Shown: positions 47,591 through 57,168 of the stretch, piece by piece
How the letters are laid out: every line of letters begins with the position of its first letter
Position numbering within the stretch: the first letter of the stretch is position 1
Assembly: GCF_001693485.1 (NCBI RefSeq)
Contig: NZ_MAXC01000033.1
Location: 186,001-250,000 of the forward strand
Direction: 5' to 3'
From: Bradyrhizobium sp. LMTR 3
GTDB lineage: Bacteria; Pseudomonadota; Alphaproteobacteria; Rhizobiales; Xanthobacteraceae
DNA length: 64,000 nucleotides
The notes under the pieces: generated by a model
The model's input: the letters and a program-made list of their open reading frames with translations, nothing else
Databases searched by the model: none
What the model was told of the DNA's origin: nothing
Translations under genes and position numbers: made by a program

Positions 47591-48564
47591 CTGCGAAACG
47601 TTCGGTGGTGCTGGGCTGCGGCTCTTACCTGCCGCAGAAGGTGCTGACCAATGCCGAACTGGCGGCCCGAATCGACACTTCGGATGAGTGGATCGTGCAG
47701 CGTACCGGCATTCGGGAGCGCCACATCGCGGCCGAAGGCGAGTTCACCTCGCACCTGGCGATCAACGCCGCGCGCGCGGCGCTGGAACATGCCGGTCTCG
47801 ACGCTCAGGCGATCGACCTGATCGTGCTCGCGACCTCGACGCCGGACAACACCTTTCCGGCCACCGCGGTTGCAGTCCAGAACGGGCTCGGTATCCATCA
47901 TGGCGCCGCCTTCGATCTGCAGGCGGTGTGTTCCGGCTTCGTCTTCGCGCTCGCCACCGCCGACAATTTCCTGCGCTCCGGCGCCTACAAGCGCGCACTG
48001 GTGATCGGAGCGGAGACGTTTTCGCGCATTCTCGACTGGAACGACCGCGGCACCTGCGTGCTGTTCGGCGATGGAGCCGGCGCGGTCGTCCTGGAGGCGC
48101 AGGATCAGCCGGGCTTGCCTTCCGATCACGGCGTGCTCACGACGCATCTGCGTTCAGACGGCCGGCACCAGTCGAAGCTGTTCGTGGACGGCGGCCCTTC
48201 CACGACGCAGACCGTCGGTCATCTCCGGATGGAGGGCCGCGAAGTGTTCAAGCACGCGGTCGGCATGATCACGGACGTCATCGTGGACGCCTTCAATGCG
48301 ACCGGGACGACCGCCGAGGACATCGACTGGTTCATCCCGCATCAGGCCAACAAGCGAATCATCGATGCTTCGGCGCATAAGCTTCATATTGCGCCGCAAA
48401 AGGTGGTGTTGACCGTCGATTTGCACGGCAACACGTCGGCTGCGTCGATCCCGCTGGCGCTCGGCGTCGCCGTCAAGGACGGGCGCGTGAAGAAAGGCGA
48501 TCTGGTGCTGTTCGAAGCCATGGGTGGCGGTTTCACCTGGGGTTCCGCGCTGGTGCGCTGGTAG
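47587..48564 (+). CDS. fabH: 3-oxoacyl-ACP synthase III (FabH)
   Basis: A 325-residue condensing enzyme that starts fatty-acid synthesis from acetyl-CoA and malonyl-ACP. The triad is seen as Cys in [14 protein letters not shown], His in [11 protein letters not shown] and Asn in [14 protein letters not shown]. Starts at GTG, coupled to plsX. Confidence 0.95.
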   Translation: MTAKRSVVLGCGSYLPQKVLTNAELAARIDTSDEWIVQRTGIRERHIAAEGEFTSHLAINAARAALEHAGLDAQAIDLIVLATSTPDNTFPATAVAVQNGLGIHHGAAFDLQAVCSGFVFALATADNFLRSGAYKRALVIGAETFSRILDWNDRGTCVLFGDGAGAVVLEAQDQPGLPSDHGVLTTHLRSDGRHQSKLFVDGGPSTTQTVGHLRMEGREVFKHAVGMITDVIVDAFNATGTTAEDIDWFIPHQANKRIIDASAHKLHIAPQKVVLTVDLHGNTSAASIPLALGVAVKDGRVKKGDLVLFEAMGGGFTWGSALVRW

Positions 48565-48696
48565 ACGTGGCGTAAAAGTACTGTCTAAAATTGTAGTGCG
48601 GTTCCATGCTTCTGCATGATGGTCTCTGTTGACCATTGCGTGCTAACCTCATAATTTCAGGGAATAAATTTGTTCGCCGAGAGTGCGGGGCAGGCG

Positions 48697-49029
48697 ATGA
48701 CCACCGGGACCGGAAAAACAGTCACACGTGTCGATTTGTGCGAGGCGGTCTACCAGAAGGTGGGCCTGTCGCGGACGGAATCTTCAGCGTTTGTCGAACT
48801 CGTTCTGAAAGAGATCACCGATTGCCTGGAGAAGGGCGAGACGGTGAAGCTGTCGTCGTTCGGCTCCTTCATGGTGCGCAAGAAGGGTCAGCGTATCGGA
48901 CGTAATCCGAAGACCGGTACTGAAGTGCCGATCTCGCCGCGTCGCGTGATGGTGTTCAAGCCATCGGCGATCCTTAAGCAGCGGATCAACGGTCACGCGC
49001 CCGGCAACGGCGAAAGCAAGACCGACTGA
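48697..49029 (+). CDS. ihfA: Integration host factor subunit alpha
   Basis: A 110-residue DNA-bending protein. HU/IHF features: [40 protein letters not shown], and the DNA-intercalating arm [18 protein letters not shown]. Acts with IhfB in recombination, replication and transcription. Standard position between fabH and the MerR gene. Confidence 0.93.
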   Translation: MTTGTGKTVTRVDLCEAVYQKVGLSRTESSAFVELVLKEITDCLEKGETVKLSSFGSFMVRKKGQRIGRNPKTGTEVPISPRRVMVFKPSAILKQRINGHAPGNGESKTD

Positions 49030-49133
49030 CAAGACCGATTAACAAGATGGACTAGCGAGATCGATTAGCACGGCTGCGTAGCAAGGCGAGTACCGCGTCT
49101 TCACCAACGAATAAAGTTGAGAGGAGCTGGCAC

Positions 49134-49688
49134 TTGGACAAGGCGCCGGATGCGTTCCGCACCATCAGCGAAGTCGCTGAAGAACTCGACATTCCCCAGC
49201 ACGTGCTGCGGTTCTGGGAGACGCGGTTTGCCCAGATCAAGCCGATGAAGCGAAGCGGCGGGCGGCGCTACTACCGCCCGGACGATGTCGATCTGCTGAA
49301 GGGCATCCGCCGTCTGCTATACGGCGAGGGCTATACGATCCGCGGCGTGCAGCGGATCCTCAAAGAGCACGGCATCAAATCGGTGCAGGGCCTTGCCGAC
49401 CAGACCTCGGCGGTCACCTTCGGCGCCGTCGAGGAAGCGATCGGCCTCAGCCTGCAGGAGCCCGATGAGGGCGAGATCCCGACCGTCGCAGCCGACGACG
49501 AGGACTTCGAGACCGAAGAGAAGGAAATCGACTACCGCTTTGTCGACACCGACGACGACGGCATTTTGCTGCCGTTTGCGAGGACCAAGCCGGGGCCGTC
49601 GGACGCCGACCGCGAGCGCCTGGAGCGGGTGCTGCAGGACCTCATCGCCTGCAAGCAATTGCTGGACAACGCGCTGAAGGACGGCTGA
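49134..49688 (+). CDS. MerR family transcriptional regulator
   Basis: A 184-residue regulator starting at TTG with GAGAGGAGC upstream. The MerR winged helix is [20 protein letters not shown] through [20 protein letters not shown]. The second half is acidic ([20 protein letters not shown]), without the long coiled coil or metal cysteines of metal sensors. This is the conserved MerR gene found next to ihfA in alphaproteobacteria; its targets are unknown. tRNA-Pro follows. Confidence 0.88.
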   Translation: MDKAPDAFRTISEVAEELDIPQHVLRFWETRFAQIKPMKRSGGRRYYRPDDVDLLKGIRRLLYGEGYTIRGVQRILKEHGIKSVQGLADQTSAVTFGAVEEAIGLSLQEPDEGEIPTVAADDEDFETEEKEIDYRFVDTDDDGILLPFARTKPGPSDADRERLERVLQDLIACKQLLDNALKDG

Positions 49689-49779
49689 GCGGGCGGACGG
49701 AACTGGCGGTCTACCCGGCCGCAATGGGGCCGCTCTCCTGCCTTGCGCCGGGCGCTGATCGCAGCTAATGGAACGGCAT

Positions 49780-49857
49780 CGGAGCGTGGCGCAGCCCGGT
49801 TAGCGCACTAGTCTGGGAGACTAGGGGTCGGAGGTTCAAATCCTCTCGCTCCGACCA
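49780..49857 (+). tRNA. tRNA-Pro (anticodon GGG)
   Basis: A complete cloverleaf: acceptor CGGAGCG pairs with CGCTCCG, followed by discriminator A and encoded CCA. The D arm reads GCGCAGCCCGGTTAGCGC. The anticodon arm CTAGTCTGGGAGACTAG carries GGG. The T arm is GGAGGTTCAAATCCTC. It reads CCC (and CCU by wobble) codons. Confidence 0.97.
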
Positions 49858-49889
49858 TTCATTTTCACGGATAGTGATTTTGATCGCTG

Positions 49890-50018
49890 CTAGATGCCGA
49901 AAACCCAGACGGCAACAATGGCCCCCAGCACGGCTACTCCGCTAACTGTCCAGCCCGTCAAATAGGCCGCATCATCCGTTTCCGGTCGATCGACCATGGT
50001 ATCGCGCCACTGGGTCAC
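49890..50018 (-). CDS. 42-residue single-pass membrane protein
   Basis: A GTG-started ORF with a strong ribosome-binding site (CAGGAGG, five bases before). The protein reads VTQWRDTMVDRPETDDAAYL, then a hydrophobic helix (GWTVSGVAVLGAIVAVWVF) and GI at the end. The polar half precedes a single helix, so it may sit in the inner membrane with its C-terminus outside. Placed just after the tRNA on the other strand. Function unknown. Confidence 0.6.
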   Translation of the reverse strand: MTQWRDTMVDRPETDDAAYLTGWTVSGVAVLGAIVAVWVFGI

Positions 50019-50123
50019 GGCGGCCTCCTGTTCATTTTATTTGTACTGCCTCCGGTATGTAGGTCGCTGCCGCGGGCTCAAGGTTCAAGCTACGCGGGCC
50101 GTGAATATTTCCCCGCAGCTTTC

Positions 50124-50784
50124 ATGACCCAACCAAGCTCTATGCCTGCGCTGTCCTGGTCCCAGGGGGAATTGCCCGACGTGCGCCGCAACACCCTCAA
50201 CGGGCCGGAGACGCGCGGCGTCGTGGACATCCTTGTGGTCGGCGGGTGGATCTGGGCGCCCAAAATATCGAATCTGGTGCAAAGCCTGTTCTCGGGCGGA
50301 CCTAGTGTTTCAATGTTCGCCGACACCAATCGTATCGGCCGGCCGGAAACCGCGCCGGTCGTGCGAAGCTGTATCTTCAAAGCGATGGACCTCGGTCCGG
50401 ACGCCAACAAGATGGAGTCGAGCGCGGCGTACTTCGTCCTGAAGGCCGGCAGCATGCAGGCGAACGTTTCCGCCATGCTTGGCAAGTCAGACCGCTGGTC
50501 CGAAAACCGGACAGTTAATCTGGCCAACACATGGGGACAATTGGCGAGTTGCATCTACGCGCTGGACGATCGCGAACTCTGCGATCCCGACAACCGCGCA
50601 GCGGCAGTAGAGGCCACCATGAAGTTCTTTGCCTACGCGAAGCAGACCGGCGCATCCGCAGGCAAGCCGGCGATATCATCGCTACGGTACGCTTGTGGGC
50701 GCCGATTTCGACAGTCTTGCACCGGCCGAAATAGTGCAAGTCATGCGCGGCGAGCAAGCAACCCGCGACATCTGCAAGCGCTGA
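50124..50784 (+). pseudogene. Hypothetical gene with probable frameshift near its 3' end
   Basis: From the ATG at 50124 a protein-like frame runs about 185 codons (GVVDILVVGGWIWAPKISNL; AAYFVLKAGSMQANVSAML; LASCIYALDDRELCDPDNRA). After about 50670 that frame becomes arginine-rich and unlikely (ACGRRFRQSC). The +1 frame from about 50686 instead reads GTLVGADFDSLAPAEIVQVM and RGEQATRDICKR, then stops at 50784. One or two small indels near 50670-50690 would restore a protein of about 219 residues. No family recognised. Sequencing error is an alternative. Confidence 0.5.
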
Positions 50785-51005
50785 CCCGAGACGGTCAGCC
50801 CGCAATGTGTGAAGGGCGCGCCCTGCACGCGCCCGCAGTGCGTTGATCCGCGGTTGAGACCAAGCGCATGTGCAAGACGCGGCGTTTCCGCTACTCTGCC
50901 GTGCCAATTCCGCAACTGGATCGCCGTTCCGTCCTTGGGTACGCTTGGTTTTGCGAAAGCGGGGAATACGCCCGCACGCAACGGATGGAAACGCGAGGGC
51001 AGCCC

Positions 51006-51911
51006 ATGAAAGCACGTCCGACCGGCGTGATACCGCCGATGACGACGCCGTTCCGGAAAGACGGCGAGATCGATTTCAAACTCGTTGCATCGCAGGTCGA
51101 CTGGCTGATCGCGGCCGGCAGCCACGGCATGGCGGCCGGCGGTTCGACCGGGGAGGGGCATACGCTCGATCACGAGGAGTATCGTGATCTGGTGGCGGCG
51201 ACGGTGGAGGCCGCGAAAGGGCGCGCGCCCGTGATCGCCGGCATCATCGTCGATTCCACCCGCGATGCGATCCGGCGCGGCAAGCTGGTGCGCGACATGG
51301 ATGTTGCAGCGCTTCAGGTGACGCCGGTGCACTACCTGTTCAAGCCGGACGAGCAGGCGATGGTCGACCATTTCCGCCGCATGGCCGATGAAATCGGCAT
51401 GCCGATCATCATCTACAACGTCGTGCCCTGGTCCTATCTGTCGCCAGCGCTGCTGACGCGGATCATGAAAGAGGTGCCGCTCGTCATCGGCGTCAAGCAG
51501 AGCGCGGGTGATCTGAAACTGTTTGCCGACCTCATGATGATGGCGCCGGACAAATTGATCTACAGTGCCGTCGATGCGCTGATGTATCCGTCCTATACGC
51601 TCGGCGCGCATGGTTCGATCGCGGCGATCCTGAGCGCCGCGCCGCATGCTTCCGTCGAACTCTGGAATGTGGTCAAGGCAGGCAACCACACTCGCGCGCT
51701 CGAGCTGCACAAGAAACTGCTGACGCTGTGGAACGCGATCGTCTCGGACAATCTGCCGGCATGCACGCGCTATGCGCAGTCCCTGCAGGGCCTGCCGACG
51801 ACATTCTCCCGCGCGCCGATGCCAGACGCATCGTCCGCGCAGCAGGCCGCGATCCGGAAGGCGCTGGAGGGATTGGGCGCGCTCGGCGGCTCGCGCGAGG
51901 CAGCAGAGTAA
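51006..51911 (+). CDS. Dihydrodipicolinate synthase family lyase/aldolase
   Basis: A 301-residue class I aldolase of the DapA/NanA superfamily. The Schiff-base lysine is in PLVIGVKQSAGD, the catalytic tyrosine in MPIIIYNVVPWS, and the phosphate/carboxylate loop is AAGGSTGEGHTLDHEEYRDL. Genuine DapA for lysine synthesis usually lies elsewhere and has a different active-site context, so this is more likely a catabolic aldolase of unknown substrate. The SDR gene follows 151 bases downstream. Confidence 0.85.
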   Translation: MKARPTGVIPPMTTPFRKDGEIDFKLVASQVDWLIAAGSHGMAAGGSTGEGHTLDHEEYRDLVAATVEAAKGRAPVIAGIIVDSTRDAIRRGKLVRDMDVAALQVTPVHYLFKPDEQAMVDHFRRMADEIGMPIIIYNVVPWSYLSPALLTRIMKEVPLVIGVKQSAGDLKLFADLMMMAPDKLIYSAVDALMYPSYTLGAHGSIAAILSAAPHASVELWNVVKAGNHTRALELHKKLLTLWNAIVSDNLPACTRYAQSLQGLPTTFSRAPMPDASSAQQAAIRKALEGLGALGGSREAAE

Positions 51912-52062
51912 TTCCGCTGCGCGAAAACGCCCTGTAAGACAATCGAGCCGCCCGTCTCGCGGACGGCTTTACCGGCAGCTCCCACCTGTTACTGTCGTTC
52001 CGCACGGGCTCCATGCCATGAGGGCTCCAACTCAAAAATTGAAAACCGAGGTAAGCGTCTCA

Positions 52063-53031
52063 ATGAAGGATTTTGCCGGAAAGTTCGCCGTCATCACCGG
52101 GGGCGGCACGGGCATGGGCCGCGAGCTCGCGCGTCAGCTCGCGGCCGAAGGCTGCAATGTCGCAATGTGCGACGTCTCGCCGGAAGCGATGGCCGAGACC
52201 AAGCGGTTGTGCGAGGCGGAGAGGCTGCCGCAGGGCCTGCGCGTCACCACCCACGTCGCCGATGTTTCGATCGAGGCGCATCTCCAGCGCTTTCGTGACG
52301 AACTGATCGAGCAGCAGGCGACCGACAGGATCCATCTGTTGTTCAACAATGCCGGCATCGGCGGCGGTGGCAGCCTGTTCACCAACACGCGCGAGCAGTG
52401 GGAGCGCACCTTCAACATCTGCTGGGGCGGCGTCTATCTCGGCGTCCGCACTTTTCTGCCGCTTATGATCAAGGCCGAGGAGGCCCACATCATCAACACA
52501 TCGAGTGTCAACGGGTTCTGGGCATCCGTGGGCCTGGGTGCCTCGCACACAGCCTACAGCGCCGCCAAGTTCGCAGTGAAAGGCTTCACCGAGGCGTTGA
52601 TGACGGACCTGCGGCTCAACGCCCCGCACATCAAATGCTCTGTCGTGATGCCCGGGCATATCGGCACTTCGATCGTTTCCAATTCGCGCAAGATCCAGAG
52701 CGGATCGGAATCCGATGAACTCAGCCCGAACGAAATTTTGGCGACGCGGCAGCGCCTGAAGGGCATGGGCATCGACACCGAGCCGATGTCGGATGACGAC
52801 ATCCAGAAGATCGCACTCGACCGCGCCCGCACTTTCCGTGAGGAGGCGCCGACCACGGCGGCGGCTGCGGCAAAAATCATCCTCGACGGCGTCAAGGCCG
52901 AACGCTGGCGGATTCTCGTCGGCGACGATGCCCACAAGCTCGACGAGCGGGTGCGGCAGGCCCCGGAGAAGGCCTACACGCCGGAGTTCTACAAGAGCTT
53001 TACGGAAGAGGTCGGCTGGCGGCTCGGGTAG
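52063..53031 (+). CDS. Short-chain dehydrogenase/reductase
   Basis: A 322-residue classical SDR. The cofactor loop is VITGGGTGMGRELARQL, NNAG is at about residue 95 (LLFNNAGIGGGGSLF), and the active-site Ser and YxxxK are in NTSSVNGFW and TAYSAAKFAVKGF. It is longer than most, with an extra C-terminal helical part (residues 215-322). Asp in MCDVSPEAM after strand 2 favours NAD. Substrate unknown. Confidence 0.87.
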   Translation: MKDFAGKFAVITGGGTGMGRELARQLAAEGCNVAMCDVSPEAMAETKRLCEAERLPQGLRVTTHVADVSIEAHLQRFRDELIEQQATDRIHLLFNNAGIGGGGSLFTNTREQWERTFNICWGGVYLGVRTFLPLMIKAEEAHIINTSSVNGFWASVGLGASHTAYSAAKFAVKGFTEALMTDLRLNAPHIKCSVVMPGHIGTSIVSNSRKIQSGSESDELSPNEILATRQRLKGMGIDTEPMSDDDIQKIALDRARTFREEAPTTAAAAAKIILDGVKAERWRILVGDDAHKLDERVRQAPEKAYTPEFYKSFTEEVGWRLG

Positions 53032-53089
53032 GGCTGGTCGGCTCTGATTGAAGCAGAACCGACGCTTCTCTTTTGTTAGAGCGTATTCT

Positions 53090-53578
53090 TCATGCGAACC
53101 CGTTGCCTGATCCTCGCGAGACGCGTTGACGCGAACCAGGGCGGTAGGCGAGGCGCGTGTGGCCCGAGCAATAGGGCATGCCTTCCACCGGCGTATTGCC
53201 GCAAAAGCAGAAGTCCTCTGCTCCTGGTGTGCTGATCGGCCAGCGGCACCTTTCGTTGCTGAGTTCGAGCAGCGAGCAGCGCTGGTTGCTGGCGATTGGC
53301 TCTTCCTGGATCGGCTGCGGGTTTTCGTAAACGGCCTGCAGTATTTGATATTGCAACCGGGGAATGGATTTCCGCGAACGCTCCCTGGCAACCTTGGTCG
53401 GACGCGGTTCGGCAGGGGCGGGGCCGCGCGTCAATTGCAGGCGCGAGAGTTTGCCGATCACGGCGTTACGGCTGACGCCGATGCTGGCCGCGATCTCGCG
53501 GCAGGTGAGGCCGGCCTCAAAATGACTCTTCAGGAGTTCGACGCGATCGGTGGTCCAGGTCGGTACATTCGTAAGCAT
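53090..53578 (-). CDS. gcrA: GcrA cell-cycle regulator
   Basis: A 162-residue sigma70-associated cell-cycle regulator of alphaproteobacteria. The N-terminal DNA-binding domain is TWTTDRVELLKSHFEAGLTC then REIAASIGVSRNAVIGKLSR. The C-terminal sigma-interacting cysteine module is CRWPISTPGAEDFCFCGN followed by PYCSGHTRLAYR. It activates promoters with methylated GANTC sites. The start at 53578 directly precedes the tryptophan-bearing domain. Confidence 0.92.
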   Translation of the reverse strand: MLTNVPTWTTDRVELLKSHFEAGLTCREIAASIGVSRNAVIGKLSRLQLTRGPAPAEPRPTKVARERSRKSIPRLQYQILQAVYENPQPIQEEPIASNQRCSLLELSNERCRWPISTPGAEDFCFCGNTPVEGMPYCSGHTRLAYRPGSRQRVSRGSGNGFA

Positions 53579-53621
53579 TTTCTCGGTTCCACGTTCTGTG
53601 AAAACCGCCGCGCTGCTCCCG

Positions 53622-53822
53622 TCAGGACGCCTTGCCGTTGTCGCGGATTGCAAGCAGCCCATCCTTGATGGCGAGCCGAATGCCTTCCTCGATCAGGGTC
53701 CTTGCAACGCCGGGAACACTAGTGCCGTGGGTGCCCTGTCTCACCAATTTTTCCATATAAGCGATGGTCGAGAGCGCCAAGGTCACGGGAACGCGGTCGG
53801 TTTCGGCTTTTTCTGTAGCCAT
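53622..53822 (-). CDS. Small ribbon-helix-helix-like protein (66 aa)
   Basis: A 66-residue protein: RVPVTLALSTIAYMEKLVRQ, GTHGTSVPGVARTLIEEGIR and a final LAIKDGLLAIRDNG. The beta-strand then two helices pattern suggests a ribbon-helix-helix DNA-binding domain, as in small antitoxins or chromosomal regulators. It lies just upstream of gcrA on the same strand, with a 43-base gap. No toxin gene is adjacent. Confidence 0.65.
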   Translation of the reverse strand: MATEKAETDRVPVTLALSTIAYMEKLVRQGTHGTSVPGVARTLIEEGIRLAIKDGLLAIRDNGKAS

Positions 53823-54112
53823 GGGGAACGCTAACTTTTAAACGCTGTACTGAAAAGTTACTATTTCGACTCTATTTAGTTTTACACACATGAGTCAAAC
53901 GACTTGTGGATAGCTCTCTATCCATTTGAAAAAACGTATTAAAAGTAGAAGCGGGGTTTGTGGATTAACCAAAACGCCCGTGACACGCAGCGCGCGGCAG
54001 TCTTAACGGCGGTTACAGGCGCGGCGAAACGATCCAGCCGTGTGTGTCATTTCCCCATTGCTTCGCGCTGCAGGGAATGCCGATGATGCCCTGGGATGGC
54101 GGCAAGGGCGCA
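53823..54112. promoter_or_regulatory. Divergent intergenic region between the RHH and GrlR-like genes
   Basis: About 290 bases; 53840-53960 is strongly AT-rich (AGTTACTATTTCGACTCTAT; TTTAGTTTTACACACATGAG) and probably holds the promoters. No gene seen. Confidence 0.4.
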
Positions 54113-54460
54113 ATGACAGTAACGAACGGTCTCTACACCATTCATATCGAGATGACGGACGGCGGTCATGGCCGCGCGCACGGCGTGATTGTGCTGCGCG
54201 ACGGCAAGATCGCCGGCGGTGACTCGTATTTCTATTACACGGGTTCATACACCGCGGATCGCGGCAAGTGGCGCGGTGAACTGATCACCAACGAGCACAC
54301 GAAATCGGCAGGCAGCCTGCCGCTGTTCGGCGGGCGAGAAGTCACTTGCGGCTTCAGCGGGTCGTACGCCGCCGACGGCGCGCAAGTGCAGGGGACCGCG
54401 TTGGTCGGAAAGACCAGCGTATTGTTCTACGCGCGGCTGAAGCTGCGCTCTCCTTTTTGA
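54113..54460 (+). CDS. GrlR family protein
   Basis: A 115-residue beta-barrel-like protein. It matches the GrlR pattern: NGLYTIHIEMTDGGHGRAHG, VIVLRDGKIAGGDSYFYYTG, and a later FGGREVTCGFSGSYAADG. GrlR of enteropathogens is a lipocalin-like negative regulator of type III secretion; homologues are widespread in rhizobia without a known partner. There is no GrlA-like gene here. Function unresolved. Confidence 0.75.
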   Translation: MTVTNGLYTIHIEMTDGGHGRAHGVIVLRDGKIAGGDSYFYYTGSYTADRGKWRGELITNEHTKSAGSLPLFGGREVTCGFSGSYAADGAQVQGTALVGKTSVLFYARLKLRSPF

Positions 54461-54479
54461 AGAGGCGCAAGTCGTCCGA

Positions 54480-55472
54480 TCAGCCGTGCACGACCGCCTT
54501 CGCGATCATGCAGTGAATGCCCTTGGAGCCGTTCACGGTTTGCGTCACGCGCAAATCGGCGGCGAGGCTGCAGAGCGTGTAGGCATCCTCGCGCGACAGA
54601 TTGCGCTTCTCGCCGAGCAGCACGATCATGTCGCGCAGCGCCCGCACCACGCATTGATCGAGATCGGGGTCCATCGCCATCGTCATGTAATGGTCAGGCG
54701 TTTCCGCGCGGGGATAGGCGAGCCGCAGGTCCTTGCGCAGCGTCAGACGGAAGCGGCCCTGCAGCGCGGTCTCGATCGCGGTGACGCAGACTTCGCCATC
54801 GCCCTGCACGCCGTGGCCATCGCCGCAGGAGAACAGCGCGCCCGGCACGAACACCGGCAGGTACAACTTGGCGCCGGCGCCCAGCTCCTTGTTGTCGAGA
54901 TTGCCGCCCATCGCGCGCGGGATCAGCGAGGTGATGCGGCCCCAGGCGGACGGCGGCGCCACGCCCATCACGCCGAAAAACGGCTTAAGCGGCAGATCGA
55001 GCCCCCACGGCATCCGTCCCACCATCCGCTCGCGGTCGAGCGGAATGTTCAGGATCCGCGTTTCGTGAAAATCGTCGGGTAGCGTCCCCGCCAGCGGACG
55101 GATCAGGTTGTATCCCCAGTCCTGCCGGAGCAGGACGTCGAGAATATCGACCTCCAGCACGTCGCCGGGCTCGGCCCCCTCCACGGCGACCGGGCCGGTG
55201 AGAATATGGCCCGGCAGCATCCGCTCGCTTCGCGCGTGAATATCGGCAAGCTCGGGAGGAACGTGAAACTTGCTGCGATCAGGCACCACGTCCGGGCCGC
55301 CCGTCACGGTGTCGATGGTGACTTCGTCGCCGCTGGCAATGGTCATGACGGGCGTCAATTTGGCTTCGAAGAAGCCCCAGTGGCAGGTTTCGGGGCTGGA
55401 ATGCAGGTGATGATGGGGCATGCGGAGGCTTTTGGTTGCTGCAATGGCGTCGTATGACGCTGTACCAGACAT
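54480..55472 (-). CDS. Acetamidase/formamidase family protein
   Basis: A 330-residue amidohydrolase of the FmdA/AmdA family: SGDEVTIDTVTGGPDVVPDR in the first third, VEGAEPGDVLEVDILDV, and the hallmark SCGDGHGVQGDGEVCVTAIE. It likely splits formamide, acetamide or related short amides to ammonia. The start at 55472 is used because the upstream frame overlaps the divergent YdcF-like gene. Monocistronic. Confidence 0.87.
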   Translation of the reverse strand: MSGTASYDAIAATKSLRMPHHHLHSSPETCHWGFFEAKLTPVMTIASGDEVTIDTVTGGPDVVPDRSKFHVPPELADIHARSERMLPGHILTGPVAVEGAEPGDVLEVDILDVLLRQDWGYNLIRPLAGTLPDDFHETRILNIPLDRERMVGRMPWGLDLPLKPFFGVMGVAPPSAWGRITSLIPRAMGGNLDNKELGAGAKLYLPVFVPGALFSCGDGHGVQGDGEVCVTAIETALQGRFRLTLRKDLRLAYPRAETPDHYMTMAMDPDLDQCVVRALRDMIVLLGEKRNLSREDAYTLCSLAADLRVTQTVNGSKGIHCMIAKAVVHG

Positions 55473-55487
55473 TATCAGAGGCTTCCC

Positions 55488-56288
55488 TTGTTTTTTGTCC
55501 TCTCCAAGACGCTCGGCTTTCTGCTGTTGCCGACGAATCTGCTGATCGGCGTAGGCTTCGTCGGTGCCATCCTGATGTTCACCCGCTTTGCATCGCTCGG
55601 CCGCAAACTGGTGATCGCAGCCGTTCTGCTGCTTGTCATCTGCGGACTGTCGCCGCTCGGGAACCTGCTGCTCTATCCGCTGGAGCAGCGCTTTCCGCCA
55701 TGGGACGGTGCGCGCGGCGCGCCTGATGGCATCATCGTGCTCGGCGCATCGATCGAAGCCGATCTCTCCGTCGCGCACGGCACGCCGGTGGTGCGCAGTT
55801 CGCCCGATCGCCTGATCGCGGCTGCCGCGCTGGCGCACCGCTACCCGAAGGCTCGCATTGTTTTCTCAGGCGGCAGCGCGAGACTGATTTCGAACGACGC
55901 CAGGGAAGCCGATTTCGCTGGCGCCATCTTCGAAAGCCTCGGCATCGACAAGTCGCGGCTGATCATGGAACGGGGTTCCCGCAACACGCAGGAGAACGCG
56001 GAATTCTCCAAGGCGCTGCTTGCGCCCAAGCAAGGCGAGCGCTGGCTCTTGGTGACCTCGGCCTTCCATATGCCGCGGTCGGTCGGCCTGTTCCGGAAGG
56101 CAGGATTTGCGGTCGAGCCCTATCCTGTCGACTGGCGGGTTGGCCGAGGCGGCGACGTATTTGATTTCACCAATATTGCGATCGATGGACTAGGACGAAC
56201 CGACCTCGCGCTGCGCGAATGGATGGGCCTGATCGCTTACCGCGCCACCGGCAAGATCGACGAGGTGTTGCCGGGTCCGGCAAAGTAG
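55488..56288 (+). CDS. YdcF/ElyC family membrane protein (DUF218)
   Basis: A 266-residue protein starting at TTG. Two N-terminal helices (LGFLLLPTNLLIGVGFVGAI; LVIAAVLLLVICGLSPLGNL) are followed by a DUF218 domain: GIIVLGASIEADLSVAH, RIVFSGGSARLI, ERGSRNTQENAEFSKALL and LVTSAFHMPRSVGLFRKAGF. ElyC affects peptidoglycan precursor and undecaprenyl-phosphate metabolism in E. coli. It diverges from the acetamidase. Confidence 0.87.
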   Translation: MFFVLSKTLGFLLLPTNLLIGVGFVGAILMFTRFASLGRKLVIAAVLLLVICGLSPLGNLLLYPLEQRFPPWDGARGAPDGIIVLGASIEADLSVAHGTPVVRSSPDRLIAAAALAHRYPKARIVFSGGSARLISNDAREADFAGAIFESLGIDKSRLIMERGSRNTQENAEFSKALLAPKQGERWLLVTSAFHMPRSVGLFRKAGFAVEPYPVDWRVGRGGDVFDFTNIAIDGLGRTDLALREWMGLIAYRATGKIDEVLPGPAK

Positions 56289-56360
56289 CAGCCGGCAGCC
56301 AGCCGGGCTACAATCGAAGGACAGGCGCCGGCTAAGCGCGCCGATTTGGGAGTTGACGCC

Positions 56361-57146
56361 ATGCAACAGCAGACGCCGCCGGAAGCGTTCGATTTGGCCG
56401 GCATGGTGGCCGACCTGAACAGCCTGCTACGGCTGAAGACGACCGTGATCGGCATCAAGATGTTTGCCAGCGTCGAGGAGATGACGGCGATTCCAAAAAT
56501 CCGGCGTCCCTCGGCGGTGCATACCACCGATCAGATCGTCAGCATGGCTTCGCGGCTCGGCTGGACCGTCGGCATCACCGGCGACGATCTGGTCGGCGCG
56601 CAATGCCGTGCGGTGATCGGGCTTGCGCCGCAGGATGAGAAGTGGCTCGCGGGGGAAAACTACGTCGGCGTCTGGCATGGCACCGCCGAAGATGCACGCA
56701 AGCGTCAGGAAGCGCTCGACGTGGTGCCCTTCGGCCAGTACCAGGCGATGGCGGTGAGCCCGCTCACCAGCGGCCGGCTCAATCCGCCGGATATCTGCCT
56801 GGTCTACGCCACGCCCGGCCAGATGATCATTCTGATCAACGGCCTGCAATATACCGGTTACAAGAAATTCGAATGGGGCGTGGTCGGCGAGACCGCCTGC
56901 GCGGATTCCTGGGGCAGGGCGCTGAAGACCGGCGAGCCGTCGCTCTCGCTGCCCTGCTTTGCGGAACGGCGTTATGGCGGCGTGCCCGACGAAGAGATGC
57001 TGATCGCGCTCAAGCCGGAACATCTTGCCAAGGCCATCGTAGGCATGAAGCAGCTCGCGAAGAATGGCCTGCGCTATCCGATCGCGCCCTATGGGATCCA
57101 AGCTGATGTCCGCGCCGGGATGGGCGTGTCCTATCCGAAGAAATAG
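56361..57146 (+). CDS. DUF169 family protein
   Basis: A 261-residue cytosolic protein: MVADLNSLLRLKTTVIGIKM at the start, TTDQIVSMASRLGWTVGITG, and a cysteine near DDLVGAQCRAVIGLA. The DUF169 fold is found in archaea and bacteria and may bind metal or FeS through such cysteines (also TACADSW, SLPCFAE). Function unknown. The start at 56361 is chosen over 56346 on spacing. Confidence 0.8.
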   Translation: MQQQTPPEAFDLAGMVADLNSLLRLKTTVIGIKMFASVEEMTAIPKIRRPSAVHTTDQIVSMASRLGWTVGITGDDLVGAQCRAVIGLAPQDEKWLAGENYVGVWHGTAEDARKRQEALDVVPFGQYQAMAVSPLTSGRLNPPDICLVYATPGQMIILINGLQYTGYKKFEWGVVGETACADSWGRALKTGEPSLSLPCFAERRYGGVPDEEMLIALKPEHLAKAIVGMKQLAKNGLRYPIAPYGIQADVRAGMGVSYPKK

Positions 57147-57168
57147 GCTTGCGAAAGCCAGAGGAAAC

